From Gimesia alba (GTDB lineage: Bacteria; Planctomycetota; Planctomycetia; Planctomycetales; Planctomycetaceae): a stretch of DNA of 64,000 nt. Below are positions 1 through 9,541 of the stretch, piece after piece. A model generated the notes under the pieces. The model saw nothing but the letters and a program-made list of their open reading frames with translations, was not told the origin of the DNA and did not search any database. The position numbers were made by a program, and so were the translations under genes. Every line of letters begins with the position of its first letter. Within the stretch, counting starts at the first letter, position 1. The DNA lies in assembly GCF_007744675.1 (NCBI RefSeq), contig NZ_CP036269.1:7447917-7511916 (forward strand). Reading direction: 5' to 3'.

Positions 1-578
1 GCACGCTGCGCCTCGTCTCTAGGCGGATCTTTGGCCAGCACGTGAATCGTGAAATTGCGATTCTCATCCAATCGATTTGCCCCAACGCGAAACGGATTGA
101 TCGACCCGGGATCTGGTTCGATATCAGGTCCTCTGAGTGACTCGCCGAAAGCGACGAACGTGTTCCTTTCGAATTTGTAGAGTGCGAATTGAAAAAACCT
201 TGCATACGGAAATTTGCCCCGTAAGGTCATAGTACTTCCAGCCGGCATCGCAAATCGCCCGATGAAGTAGGTCGACCTCATATCGGGCCAAAGGTTAGAA
301 TTTTGAATCGGCCTAGGGTTCTCCAGGTAATTCCAATAACACCAACCACGTGGCCCTTGAAACAAACCATCGTGACCGTATCGCTCATCCGTGCGAACGG
401 TGCTTTCCAAGGATTTGTCGCCGAACCGAATTGGATACTCCGGTACAATCCGAGGTTGCTTCTCCACGAGTGAAGTCTGTGCCAGAGACTTGGATTGCAT
501 AAGGACGACGATCATAAATAGCGTTGCTCCGATAACCGAATGTACCGCCTGGCGTCGGGTGTCGTGATGCAGATTCAT
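1..578 (-). CDS. Secreted protein of DUF1214-like type, truncated by the window edge
   Basis: An open frame runs leftwards off the window from an ATG at 578, preceded by GAGG about 9 nt upstream. The visible 192 residues begin with a signal peptide (hydrophobic ATLFMIVVLM, likely cleavage after SLA near residue 34). The mature part resembles the exported proteins that accompany DUF1254 proteins, with a motif like YFIGRFAMPAGSTMTLRG. Function is unknown. The convergent orientation with nothing between it and the next minus-strand DUF1254 gene suggests a related pair. The C-terminus lies outside the window, so family assignment is tentative. Confidence 0.6.
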   Translation of the reverse strand, partial: MNLHHDTRRQAVHSVIGATLFMIVVLMQSKSLAQTSLVEKQPRIVPEYPIRFGDKSLESTVRTDERYGHDGLFQGPRGWCYWNYLENPRPIQNSNLWPDMRSTYFIGRFAMPAGSTMTLRGKFPYARFFQFALYKFERNTFVAFGESLRGPDIEPDPGSINPFRVGANRLDENRNFTIHVLAKDPPRDEAQR

Positions 579-1062
579 GTTGAATTTCCTCAGTGAAACG
601 GGGGCTTAGTGTTTTCGCTATTTGGTATGTCGAATCGATGGCGGGTTCCAACGTCCATCGAGCACTGCGCGAGTAGAGACGCAAGGCCGGGCTTATCTCG
701 CAGGTCAGAAGCCTGAAGCCAAGTTTGTACCGTTAGAGTGAGTTAGTAAAAGTGTACACAGTGCATTGTGTGGATTTCTATAGTGTGCTTGACCGCGTCA
801 TGTGATGTACTATTGATTCAATATATCTGACATGTGAAGAGGTTTATAGGAAAAATTAGATTTTTTAAGGGTCGATTACGGAAAACGGTTCTAAACAAAC
901 AGGTGCAGCAACCAAGGACCACAGAAAAAAGAAGTGAACCGTCTGCCTGAAATCCATTTTAAAACTGATCGTGGTGACTTGCAAACGAAAGCGGTCGATG
1001 TGACATTAGAAATTCTCAGAGAACGCTACCAACTTCCCTTAACCTCAGTCTGCGTTCGACCA
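579..1062. other. Intergenic, 484 bases without a convincing gene
   Basis: This stretch holds the leader of the left-edge gene. It includes a small dyad, ACACA-GTGCAT-TGTGT (around 755-771), that could be an operator. A 63-codon frame starting with GTG at 934 runs into the antisense of the next gene and is not supported. I see no RNA gene or clear promoter. Confidence 0.4.
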
Positions 1063-2073
1063 TCATTCGATAGGCTGCGGAGCAGGTGGCGTCCAGTTAC
1101 CCTCCACAATTTGCCAGCCGGGTAAGTAGCAACGGACGATGTAGTTCCAGCCGTCAGTGATTGGTAGATAATTGTTCGCCTTGGAGTCGCCACCGAGATG
1201 GATCGTCACCGTGCCATCCTGGTTACGTTTAGCAGTGATGCTGTTGAACGAGTAAGCATTGAGGTCGTTGGGCGTGAAGAAGCCTTCTTTGTTGTAAACA
1301 GTGACCGACCAGAAGGCCTCAACGGGCACATGTTTGGGCATCGTGAGAGTGTAAGCGATCTTTCCGTCGTTCTTCTTCGGCGTAACGTTAAAATACATCG
1401 CACCGCGCTGTGGGTTGCCCCCCCATCCGAACGCGGCACCGAGCAAGTGCTGGGTTGGATCGACCTCACCCCTTTGCCCGAAGGCGTTTGGAAGACCGTC
1501 GAGCTTCGAAACCAACTGGTTGAGAATTTGACGGGTCGCCACAAGCGAATCCATGTCCCAGTCTGGCAGTTCGAGTTTACCAGCCGCCGCCTGCTGGACC
1601 TTGATCGCGTCCTGAAGTGCGTGCGCCTTTTTCATGTCTTCCAGGCTGTCAGGATCGCAGAATGTGCGGAATACCACCATCACATAGCGTGTGCCAACGT
1701 TGTCGATGGTCAGCGTTACCTTACCCGCACCATTCTTGAGCACGGGGTTGTATTCGTCCTGGTCGATTACAAGCAGAGACTGAAATCGGTCTGGAGATTC
1801 CGGCTTGATGATCGTCACGGGGCTTGCCAAGTCGTACACGCCGAACGAGTACAACGTGTCCCGGTTGCCACGGATTGTCGTTTGGTTCTTGACCGAGTAA
1901 ACTTCACGAAAATTCATGAGCTTGCCAACGCCACCAGCCTTGTCGGCGTAGCCCTTGAACTGCATGTCGCTCTCGGCGCGGACATAGTTCAGAATGTTGA
2001 CCCTCTCACTACCTTCAACGGCGGTCGACATGATGCAGAGAAAGAGGACGGTTGCGAATCGAGTGAAAATCAT
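1063..2073 (-). CDS. Secreted DUF1254/DUF1214 family protein
   Basis: 336 residues. The start is the ATG at 2073 because AAGGAG lies 6 nt upstream; a 12-residue upstream extension has no ribosome site. An N-terminal signal peptide ([19 protein letters not shown]) is followed by a DUF1254-like region ([13 protein letters not shown], then [14 protein letters not shown]) and a C-terminal DUF1214-like region ([18 protein letters not shown], then [10 protein letters not shown]). Family members are exported proteins of unknown biochemical role, often annotated only by domain. It is shorter than typical DUF1254-DUF1214 proteins of about 450 residues, mainly in the middle. The domain call is confident; the function is unknown. 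Confidence 0.8.
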   Translation of the reverse strand: MIFTRFATVLFLCIMSTAVEGSERVNILNYVRAESDMQFKGYADKAGGVGKLMNFREVYSVKNQTTIRGNRDTLYSFGVYDLASPVTIIKPESPDRFQSLLVIDQDEYNPVLKNGAGKVTLTIDNVGTRYVMVVFRTFCDPDSLEDMKKAHALQDAIKVQQAAAGKLELPDWDMDSLVATRQILNQLVSKLDGLPNAFGQRGEVDPTQHLLGAAFGWGGNPQRGAMYFNVTPKKNDGKIAYTLTMPKHVPVEAFWSVTVYNKEGFFTPNDLNAYSFNSITAKRNQDGTVTIHLGGDSKANNYLPITDGWNYIVRCYLPGWQIVEGNWTPPAPQPIE

Positions 2074-2141
2074 GACACACTCCTTAGAAAAACAGGTTCT
2101 AGCCAGCAAACCAATATAACAAAATCCAATCTAACATCTCA

Positions 2142-2749
2142 GTGAAGTACAAAGAAGTCTCGACATGTCAGAATCTAGAGCGTTCGGCAACCTTTAACGC
2201 TTTTCGTAATCCTACCTGCAGCTGGAATTCGATGCTGGCCTGGTTAACTTTAGTCAATTCGAAACCGAACCATTATGATTATGGAAATACTGTGCAATAC
2301 CAGAATAACAGTATATACGTCAATAATCAGGATGTGGGAACTGCCGAACAAGCCAGCTAACTGGCTGCCAGCGGTGCAACGGCCAGTTCCAGCGATCAGC
2401 AAAACTGGATGCCGTTGGGGGTCTTTGCGCTATCACAAACCGGTCAAACTACACAAACGAATTCTGATTTAGTGATGCAACTGGCCGTAGACCCTCAGGG
2501 AATCATCCGAGGAAATCTGAGTAATACGAAAACAAACAAATCACAACAAATTCATGGCGCCGTTGACAAGAAAACGCAACGTGCGCCTGGAGTGTGGGTG
2601 ATGATCAAAGCAAGGTCTACGATACCGGGATATATAACCTGACCAAAGATGAAGCGCCTCTACTGTTGCATATTGGAAAAGATAAGGCACAACAATGGTT
2701 GATGGTGAGGTTGAAGCAAAAAGGCGACGATACGACCGGGAAGAACTAA
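2142..2749 (+). pseudogene. Decayed planctomycete surface-protein-family gene
   Basis: A single reading line is broken by lesions. One frame gives YDYGNTVQYQNNSIYVNNQ then VGTAEQAS, an in-frame TAA at 2358-2360, and continues in the same frame as LAASGATASSSDQQN and MPLGVFALSQTGQTT. Near 2596 a frameshift is needed to reach VGDDQSKVYDTGIYNLTKD and the terminal TAA at 2747-2749. The pattern matches the C-terminal part of a long planctomycete family of secreted Tyr/Asn-rich proteins with a GVFALxQTGQ motif. The N-terminal signal region is missing. One nonsense codon plus one frameshift and a missing 5' part make it a remnant. Confidence 0.7.
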
Positions 2750-2821
2750 TCTCAGCTGGGAGACGAATGTCTGTAATCCAATCAGGAATCTCTGCCTGGC
2801 AAACGTGTTTCGAAGTGAACC

Positions 2822-4273
2822 TTAGAACCGCAGGTTAGCCCGCAGGCCGGGCAGGACCGAAGTATCATCGGCAGCGTTAGCGTCTTCGAGTACTTGCAGA
2901 TCGGCCGTCAGATAGAACCAGGGTGTCAGGGCGGCATTGTAGTAGAATTCCACTCCCTGAATATCGCGGGCCGCTACAATGGGGCTGACCAGCGATTTGT
3001 AATTCCCGCTCAGTGCATCATAGAAATACCCGATTCCCATCGAGTCCTGTTTGCGACAGCGGAATAAACCGCGAGCCTGAAGTGCAATATTACCGCTCCA
3101 GCTGTAAGGGTTGGGATTTCCGTCGGCAAGCATCCACTGACTCATCAGACGCACGTTACGTTTGTCATTAAAGCAGTCGGCCCAAAGGACCTGATCCAGG
3201 ATGTAACTCAGCGTCCAGGAGCCGGTCTTCTGTCCTGCAGCGACCACCCCTTGCCCGGGAATGACGGTCCAACTGGTCGGATCGACCGAGGTGTAAGTCC
3301 GGCTGCTCCAGTTCCCCAGGAGTGCATGCGAACCGGGATGACCGCGCCACTCGGTAAAGATCCGCCCATATCCCAGCACAACGGCGCCTTCGTCAAACAG
3401 ATCATCCAGGCCGACGGTGGTCGAAGAATTGGTCGTATCGTATACCAGCAGAGCACTCTGAACCTGACCTTCGTGCAAGCCCAGTGCCCCCGCTCCGTTG
3501 ATCGACAGGTTCGTGGTACGCACAATCGGCGTCGGAGCGATCAGTGACACATTCATAAACCCGTTGATCCCCCGTCCCGTATTGGGATAAATCATGTTCC
3601 ACAGGTCGAGCAAATTATATTTTCCCGCCGTCAGCGCGAAGTTCTCACTCAAAGCCTGAATGAACATCAGATTTGTAATCGCCGTCTGATGCTGACCAGG
3701 CAACGGAAAGAGCATACTGGCATTGGGCAGGCTCAAAGCGCCCGCCGAGGTGTTGATGTCATCACCAAACCGGGTTTCGGCATGCAGAATGGCCGAGAAC
3801 CCTTTATTCAGTCCCAGCTTCTCACCCTGGAACGTAAAGATGTAGTCGCCTTTGCCACCGTACAGAAACCTCCGCCTGCGACCGCCGCTGGCAACGCCTT
3901 GATAGAACTGAGTTAACTGGATATCCGCAATAACCCCATGCTCTGCCAGCCTCGAGCGGGCACCGAACAGATCGCCCGTCAGATACTCACGTGAAAACAG
4001 TGACTCGGAGCACGCATAACCACAATCGGCAGCGGCCACACATTCGTCACCCAGGCAACAGTCATCTGGAGAGTCACAGCAGGTCTCCTGACTCTCTGAA
4101 TAACTGATCGGAGCCAGCCCTGCATCGTCGAACGGTTCGTTGCTCTTCACCGTTGTTTCGAAAAAGGGAATTGACGATTCCGAAACTGAGAATTCAACCT
4201 GCTCTCCAGCCAATACAGGAGGACAACTCAGACTCATAGACAGTAGAGCAAAACTGATGGCAGCAGATTTCAT
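2822..4273 (-). CDS. Carbohydrate-selective porin, OprB family
   Basis: 483 residues from the ATG at 4273; an in-frame TTG five codons earlier is possible but neither start has a strong ribosome site. A signal peptide (KSAAISFALLSMSLSCPPVLA) is followed by an acidic Cys-rich segment (residues about 45-85, with paired Cys) and an OprB-like beta-barrel. Recognisable parts are SREYLTGDLFGARSRLAEHG, then LTAGKYNLLDLWN and a C-terminal Phe (LPGLRANLRF) typical of outer-membrane proteins. OprB proteins form sugar-permeable outer-membrane channels. The Cys-rich insert before the barrel is unusual and could carry disulfides in the periplasm. Confidence 0.85.
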   Translation of the reverse strand: MKSAAISFALLSMSLSCPPVLAGEQVEFSVSESSIPFFETTVKSNEPFDDAGLAPISYSESQETCCDSPDDCCLGDECVAAADCGYACSESLFSREYLTGDLFGARSRLAEHGVIADIQLTQFYQGVASGGRRRRFLYGGKGDYIFTFQGEKLGLNKGFSAILHAETRFGDDINTSAGALSLPNASMLFPLPGQHQTAITNLMFIQALSENFALTAGKYNLLDLWNMIYPNTGRGINGFMNVSLIAPTPIVRTTNLSINGAGALGLHEGQVQSALLVYDTTNSSTTVGLDDLFDEGAVVLGYGRIFTEWRGHPGSHALLGNWSSRTYTSVDPTSWTVIPGQGVVAAGQKTGSWTLSYILDQVLWADCFNDKRNVRLMSQWMLADGNPNPYSWSGNIALQARGLFRCRKQDSMGIGYFYDALSGNYKSLVSPIVAARDIQGVEFYYNAALTPWFYLTADLQVLEDANAADDTSVLPGLRANLRF

Positions 4274-4681
4274 GAGACAGCTTTTCAATCCGGGACAGAG
4301 TGATAATTACGCCGTTCTGACATTGATTGAGGATCAATAACCAGCATACTGACAAAAACTCCTAACTTGAGTTTAATCGTCAAAATAAGATCTCAACCAG
4401 CTTGTGCGAACTGGATTTCACGCAGCATTCACAGTCTGTAGTCTGGTTGTACCGGTTGTGACGGTTACCTGCTGGCAATGGCAAACTCCGAAATATACAT
4501 GCGGCCACACACCCCTGCCGCGATACCAATCTAGAACCGGTTGTACTTTGAATCTGCTTATGTCATCTTGGTCGAAAAGAAAGACTGTAATTTTCAACCT
4601 GCAGGGTTACCTGGATCAGCAACCACCGTCCCGGTAGCGAAGTTGAAGAACAGCACTGGCTGAATACAGGAAAAAATCACA
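4274..4681. other. Intergenic, about 400 bases, no gene seen
   Basis: It lies between the divergent porin and the corA remnant. A 77-codon frame (4404-4637) has no ribosome site and no recognisable composition. AGGAAAAAA just before 4682 is the relic ribosome site of the corA remnant. No RNA or repeat was recognised. Confidence 0.3.
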
Positions 4682-5269
4682 ATGAACGTACGCGTCTTTG
4701 GAATCAGCGATAATTCAACACTGATCCCCTTACCCGAAACCGTACTCTCTGCTTCCTGTGAACTGGAGAAACTGCTTACCCCGTTCCATTTGCGACCGGA
4801 AGTGCTGGCAGCCTGTCTCACACCAGAACGCAGCGAACACATGATGTCGCAAAAAAACGCGCTGTACATGGAAGTGCCCACGCACCTGGGCTGGGATCAG
4901 TCGGAAAAACCTTACGTCTCTTTCCTCTGCCTGAAGTCGACAGTGATCACAATTCATCGCGACAAACTGCACACGATTGAAGATGTGATTCGGAATCTGG
5001 ATGGCGACGTCCCCCTGTATGCCAACAATTCCTCAGCACTTCTCTACTTTCTGCTGGTTGAAATCGGGAAACAGACTGTGAATGTGGCCCTGCGGGTACG
5101 CGAAGAAGCAGAACAGCTGGATCAGGCTTGCCATGAGAACCCAGATGCTCTCGATCCTCAGAAATTTTCCATTCTACACAGAAAAATCAGTCACTACGCA
5201 GCAGTCTAAGATGATCACTCTTATTGCGCGGGAGTACTGCAAACCGTGGTATTACAGGGTGTTCGCTAA
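4682..5269 (+). pseudogene. corA: Truncated CorA-type Mg2+/Co2+ transporter, N-terminal cytoplasmic part only
   Basis: The 175-codon frame starts [20 protein letters not shown] with AGGA upstream and reads like the CorA soluble N-terminal domain, including [19 protein letters not shown] and [16 protein letters not shown]. It stops at 5207-5209, but the same frame continues as DDHSYCAGVLQTVVLQGVR before a second stop at 5267-5269. In CorA that segment is the helix leading to the membrane part. Both transmembrane helices and the GMN motif are absent, so it cannot transport ions. It may have been cut by arrival of the neighbouring element; this is inference. Confidence 0.7.
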
Positions 5270-5369
5270 AACGCATGAGTAGATATGTGGCAATCCTAGT
5301 TATTAAAGCACTTCAAGACGACGTTGATTTCACAACACGCGCTGCCACCCGCTCGCGTGCAACGCTTGA

Positions 5370-6674
5370 TTAGTTTGCTTTAAACGGGTTCGCCGGATCA
5401 TTTCCAATTTCTTCGAGCATTTGACGCACAATGAAGTCGGCGAACTCGTCTGGAATTGGCCCAGTTGGTGTACCGTAACGAGTAATGACATTGGAATGAA
5501 TTGGAACTATTGATTCGCGAGAAAATGCTTCTTTCCAGAGCTGGGCAATGCCATAGGCTTGGTCCTCGTGGATCAGATGATATGCCAAGCTAGAGTTCTT
5601 GAGCGTTTCCACCTTGGAAGGTGGAAGTTCGCAATCTTTCGCGAATAGGGTCTCAGGAGATTCCTTTTGGGGGATTTGATCTATGAGATGAGCAATACTG
5701 CGAACACTATACCGAAAGTGTGCTGCGGCAATGAACCGGAGGAGACCAGAGGATACGTACTTTAGCTGGCGACCAAATCTGTGCCTCAGAAGTTGCATAG
5801 CAATACAGAGCTTGTCAGGCCTTCGATCTACACCTTCTGAGCGATCGTAAAACGTCGGGATGTTGAGAACACCGCCATTTATTCTTGAAAACAGATCAAC
5901 CAGTTTTGGACTCTGGCCATCCATCAAAGGAATCTCGGCGCGCATGCTCCTTGCGTGTTGCATGGTGGCGGGAATCGAAGGATCACTTCCTGCCATAACA
6001 ATTACAACCTTTCCAAGTTTAAGTTCCCTTTGCCCAATGTTTAGGGCACCATCCCACAACAACGGCAATAACAGCGGAAAGTTTGTGGGTGAACTGTCAA
6101 ATTCATCGAGAAACAGCAAGGGGATGTGGTCCTCGACTTTTAGGTTTCGAGCAAACTCCAGCGGTGGTATCAGGTCTTCGTTTCTCTGTAGACTTGCCAT
6201 GTTGAAAACAATAGGCCGAATACCAGTATATGCCAGAGAGCTGGCAAGACAGTTTATGAAGTGGGATTTTCCACTTCCTGGAGAAGCGAGCATTACGAAA
6301 TTGAGCGGACGCTGCTGCGATGAATCATCAATATAGGTCGTGATTTGCTCTGCCGCCCGGTCGATCTGGAAAAGGTGATCAAAGTCGAGTGTAGCGTAGC
6401 CAGGAAGTCCCTGAACACTCAGGCGAATGCTCGCCAGTAGTAGGACACGCTCGAGAAGTGTTGCTGATGAATGCGAATTTGATAGAAGTGCAGCCGCTAC
6501 GTTTTCTTTGGCCTGTTTGTAGGCATTCTCATCACGAACTGCCCAAGCGCGGATGATTGGCGTTGCGCGAGCAATTGTGTTTGCAATTGCAGTTTCTTTT
6601 GAGCTTGGCGAGGCGACCGACGAAGCAGACTTTGATTGCGAACGACGTCGTCGAGTTGCCTTTTTCTTTGCCAT
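5370..6674 (-). CDS. AAA+ family ATPase
   Basis: 434 residues starting MAKKKATRRRRSQSKS, with AAGGA upstream. The very basic Ser-rich N-terminus (1-30) could bind nucleic acid. Walker A is residues 132-137 (PGSGKS) and Walker B is 188-193 (FLDEFD); a sensor-like segment VIVMAGSDPSIP follows. This is an AAA+ fold with a C-terminal helical region. No family-specific domain is recognised, so the role (DNA loading, replication or remodelling in the element) is unknown. It is the leftmost gene of the element and is co-directional with the primase-like gene upstream across a 410-base gap. Confidence 0.75.
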   Translation of the reverse strand: MAKKKATRRRRSQSKSASSVASPSSKETAIANTIARATPIIRAWAVRDENAYKQAKENVAAALLSNSHSSATLLERVLLLASIRLSVQGLPGYATLDFDHLFQIDRAAEQITTYIDDSSQQRPLNFVMLASPGSGKSHFINCLASSLAYTGIRPIVFNMASLQRNEDLIPPLEFARNLKVEDHIPLLFLDEFDSSPTNFPLLLPLLWDGALNIGQRELKLGKVVIVMAGSDPSIPATMQHARSMRAEIPLMDGQSPKLVDLFSRINGGVLNIPTFYDRSEGVDRRPDKLCIAMQLLRHRFGRQLKYVSSGLLRFIAAAHFRYSVRSIAHLIDQIPQKESPETLFAKDCELPPSKVETLKNSSLAYHLIHEDQAYGIAQLWKEAFSRESIVPIHSNVITRYGTPTGPIPDEFADFIVRQMLEEIGNDPANPFKAN

Positions 6675-7084
6675 GAACCGATCCTTGGGAATCTAACTTG
6701 AATTAGACTGAAATTGTTTCAGCATAACCCATTTAAAGGGATGTCTAGTGAAATTTTGTTTAACGAGAGAGGAGCTGTCAAGAGACAATTGAGGAAGTTG
6801 CGATGAACAAAGAAATTAGGTTGAATGACTCGAATCAAGAAAAGCGGGATTCTGAACGACGACCCAAACTCATTGAACAGATACGGCAGCAGTTGAGGAC
6901 GTCGATTTGAAAAGAATGTCAACACGCATCGGTGAAATTGACCGCTGTAGGAAAAGCGTCCCCTCAACCCTTCGTTATTGCATATTTCTCGGCGTAACAT
7001 CTTTTCGCGGCATAAGTTGCTTACACCTAGTATTGAATTGCCATCAGCGAAAACAAAATACGGGATTGCCGTGCGAGTGGAAGT
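6675..7084. other. Intergenic, 410 bases, no gene seen
   Basis: It separates the primase-like gene from the ATPase gene on the same strand. Short frames occur on both strands, but none has a ribosome site or protein-like composition. It may hold the ATPase promoter; no consensus is clear. Confidence 0.3.
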
Positions 7085-8305
7085 TTACGATACATGCATT
7101 AGGGTTGGGAGAATCGCCGTATCCCAATTTTCAGCGGTCACGGATTCCGGTTGTCGACCTTTGAATTTTCCCTCTGCAAAACCGCTTGTCCACGCGAGAC
7201 GTACACAGCATCGTTTTGCCAGCTCCAACGCTGTCTGTTTCGCACCATTTTCACCTGCATGGTCCAGGTCGAACATGACTGAGACATAACCACCGGAAAT
7301 TTCTTTGACCAAGGTTGCTAACTTGTCAGCTTGGGTTTCGGTAATGGTATTACTGCAGACTGCCAAAGCCGGAATGCCGAGCGTGTGCAGGTTGATCGCA
7401 TCGTTCGGTCCTTCGACGAGTATGATGCCGATTTGCTGGAGTTGTTCCGAGGTGGCGAGTTCGTGGAATTGTGGTTCGCCATAAAGTTCTTGCCCCCGAT
7501 GAAAACCTTTCACAAATTTGAATTTCTGTGGTTCTTTGGAACTGTCACCGGAGCGTTCCCATTTTTTGTGTTGGTCTTCGTAGTTCAGATTGCGACCGAA
7601 CCAGGTCAGAATGTTGCCGTCCGCATCAGGATAGCCATAAACAAAATGGCCGCGTAACAGTCCTTTTGCATTATTGGGAAGGTAACCACAACGAAACTTC
7701 TTCATGATCTCAGGTCTCATAAACGGGCGTTTTCGCACATAGGCGGCTGCTTTGGGTGACATCTCCGCGACATCAGTTATGAACTGTTCATCGAGATTGA
7801 CCAATTCACGTGCCCGTTCATTTTCGGAGTCTTTCAACGGGATGTTGACGAGAGGGGATTCATCCTCCATCGATTCCGTTGCTGGGGATTGGCGTGTTGA
7901 TGGTGTTTCTGCTTTTGGTTTCGGTGTCCGTCCTGTAACGAGTGCTTGCAGGTCAGAGGCGATTTCCTTGAATTCTCGCCCTTTCAGTTTTCCATCTACA
8001 GGTTCTGAATTGTGTTTCATCAGATACATCAGGTTGAGCAGGTTTCCTCGGACCGTGCAGCCGTATTGAAAACAGCGAAACACGGCTCCATCCTGATTTG
8101 TTTTGATGGAAATAGCACGGTCACCGGTTTCCTGTTCTTTGCTGCAGGCGAAGATACAAGCCAGCCGCGTTTCGTTCTGAGTTTTGTGGAGTTCTGGCAA
8201 TGATACGTTGTAGAAATTGGCGATGCGTTCAACGACATCACCCGAGGCGACCAGTTCTTGTTGCAGTGAATCAACATCAATGTAGCCACGATTTCTTTGT
8301 GCCAT
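7085..8305 (-). CDS. DNA primase-like protein with zinc ribbon and Toprim domain
   Basis: 406 residues. Near the N-terminus four cysteines (C50, C54, C78, C83) form a zinc ribbon, as in CHC2-type primases although the spacing differs. The C-terminal half holds a Toprim domain: the Glu motif IILVEGPNDAINL and, downstream, the acidic DxD motif MFDLDHAGENGAK. Toprim domains of primases bind divalent metal during primer synthesis. The linker (about residues 125-165) is polar and poorly structured. It is divergent from the replication-relaxation gene with 55 bases between them. It probably primes replication of the element; this is inferred from domains only. Confidence 0.8.
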   Translation of the reverse strand: MAQRNRGYIDVDSLQQELVASGDVVERIANFYNVSLPELHKTQNETRLACIFACSKEQETGDRAISIKTNQDGAVFRCFQYGCTVRGNLLNLMYLMKHNSEPVDGKLKGREFKEIASDLQALVTGRTPKPKAETPSTRQSPATESMEDESPLVNIPLKDSENERARELVNLDEQFITDVAEMSPKAAAYVRKRPFMRPEIMKKFRCGYLPNNAKGLLRGHFVYGYPDADGNILTWFGRNLNYEDQHKKWERSGDSSKEPQKFKFVKGFHRGQELYGEPQFHELATSEQLQQIGIILVEGPNDAINLHTLGIPALAVCSNTITETQADKLATLVKEISGGYVSVMFDLDHAGENGAKQTALELAKRCCVRLAWTSGFAEGKFKGRQPESVTAENWDTAILPTLMHVS

Positions 8306-8360
8306 GCAAGTGGGAGTGTCAGCAATATGAGAGAGAAAATGTTACGCTTGTCGCCAACAC

Positions 8361-9248
8361 ATGACAATCAAATTATTCACGAAATCACGTTGGCAAAAAA
8401 CAGCGCGCGATGATGACATCCTGGCTGCTTTAGCTCGTTGCCCTTTGACGGCGGAAGAAATTCTCAAACTGAGTCAAACCTGGTCGCAGCCATTTTTGAG
8501 TTTGCGGCGGGTGCAGGAACGCATGAAAGACCTGACCACCGCAGGCCAGTTGCATTCGTGGCGCTATGCCACGACTGGCCCAGGTGGTGCCCGCCTGTAT
8601 TACAAACTGACGTTAGCCGGTTATCGCACGGTGATGCAAGACGATCAGGTTGAGCCGCCCACGAAACGGTTTTTTCATGAGATCAGTCCCGGAAGGCATC
8701 GACATCAACGGGCTCTCTCACAGTTTATCGTGCAGACCTATGTCGCCGCCCATTATCGGGGGATCAAGGTCACTGATTTTCATCCAGAAAACACGTTTCG
8801 AATTGATTGCGGAGAACGCCCACTGTGGCCGGATGCCCGTTTTACTTTAGCATTGCCGAATGGAACGCAGTTCCCTTATTGTGTGGAACTGGATAACAGT
8901 ACCGAATCAGTGCTGTCGTACAAAAGTGCAGACAGTATTTCGAGTAAAATGGGACGCTATCTGGTCGATATGGTCGTTATGCCTCAGCCGTACCGTGTGA
9001 TCTTTGCGATTACCGGTTCGCCAGATCGGTTGCGGCATATTGTTGATGTTGCCGGGCAATACAAAATATCTGAACAATCCTTAGCGCCGTTTTATGTGGT
9101 ATTGCTGGACGACTATCTGTCACATTTCGATGCCTTTTTTCGGCCCTGTTTTCATTCGCCCCAGAATGCGAACATCCCATTGTTGCGATCACAGTCACGG
9201 CAGTTTCAGATTGCCTCAGCCCTTCTGGAAAGACCGGCAGCAGTGTGA
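8361..9248 (+). CDS. Replication-relaxation family protein (copy 1)
   Basis: 295 residues. The N-terminus is a winged-helix-like region (DILAALARCPLTAEEILKLS and LRRVQERMKDLTTAGQL) followed by a nuclease-like alpha/beta part with FCVELDNSTE-type acidic residues (the sequence reads YCVELDNSTE), as in the replication-relaxation family found on mobile elements. Such proteins are thought to act in plasmid or element DNA processing. It is followed after 293 bases by a coupling-protein-like ATPase; the same pairing recurs at 25580-28427. The ATG has no obvious Shine-Dalgarno sequence. Confidence 0.65.
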   Translation: MTIKLFTKSRWQKTARDDDILAALARCPLTAEEILKLSQTWSQPFLSLRRVQERMKDLTTAGQLHSWRYATTGPGGARLYYKLTLAGYRTVMQDDQVEPPTKRFFHEISPGRHRHQRALSQFIVQTYVAAHYRGIKVTDFHPENTFRIDCGERPLWPDARFTLALPNGTQFPYCVELDNSTESVLSYKSADSISSKMGRYLVDMVVMPQPYRVIFAITGSPDRLRHIVDVAGQYKISEQSLAPFYVVLLDDYLSHFDAFFRPCFHSPQNANIPLLRSQSRQFQIASALLERPAAV

Positions 9249-9541
9249 TAACTTGTGATTCCTGTTGGCAGGCTCGTTGCTCCGATGGTGCAGAGGGTCG
9301 TTTTTAAACAATCCCCACCACTCCAGTGGGACACGTCCCACTGGACTGGTTAGCCACCCCCGAGCAGATTACAAGCCACAACGAGGCAAAGCCCGCCGAT
9401 GAAACATGCAACTTCAGACGCGGGTCCTTTGTGTGTCGCGAAGCGACTTTGTTCTGAAGTGTTCAAGAAAGATTTACTCTCGAAGAGTCTTGTTTGCTTG
9501 ACACTGACAACCTTGCTCTGCTGATGTAGGCTGTCGTTCTA
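9249..9541. other. Intergenic between relaxation gene and coupling ATPase
   Basis: Besides the palindrome at 9323-9349 there is a short hairpin GTCGC-GAA-GCGAC near 9437. No gene is seen. As the spacer between two transfer-type genes it is a candidate for a transfer origin, but no nick motif was recognised. Confidence 0.3.
9323..9349. repeat. Perfect palindrome with overlapping 15-mer shared with 22513-22527
   Basis: CCAGTGGGAC (9323-9332) and GTCCCACTGG (9335-9344) form 10-bp arms around 2 bases. The 15-mer GTCCCACTGGACTGG at 9335-9349 recurs in inverted orientation at 22513-22527. It lies between the relaxation gene and the coupling ATPase, a plausible place for a processing or binding site. 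Confidence 0.6.

Noticed and set aside
934-1125. 63-codon frame starting with GTG
   Set aside because: No ribosome site, runs into the antisense of the DUF1254 gene, no recognisable protein.
1198-2145. 315-codon frame on the + strand
   Set aside because: Antisense to the DUF1254 gene, no ribosome site.
4300-5400. Left attachment repeat matching the tRNA-Leu 3' end
   Set aside because: No matching stretch found by eye.
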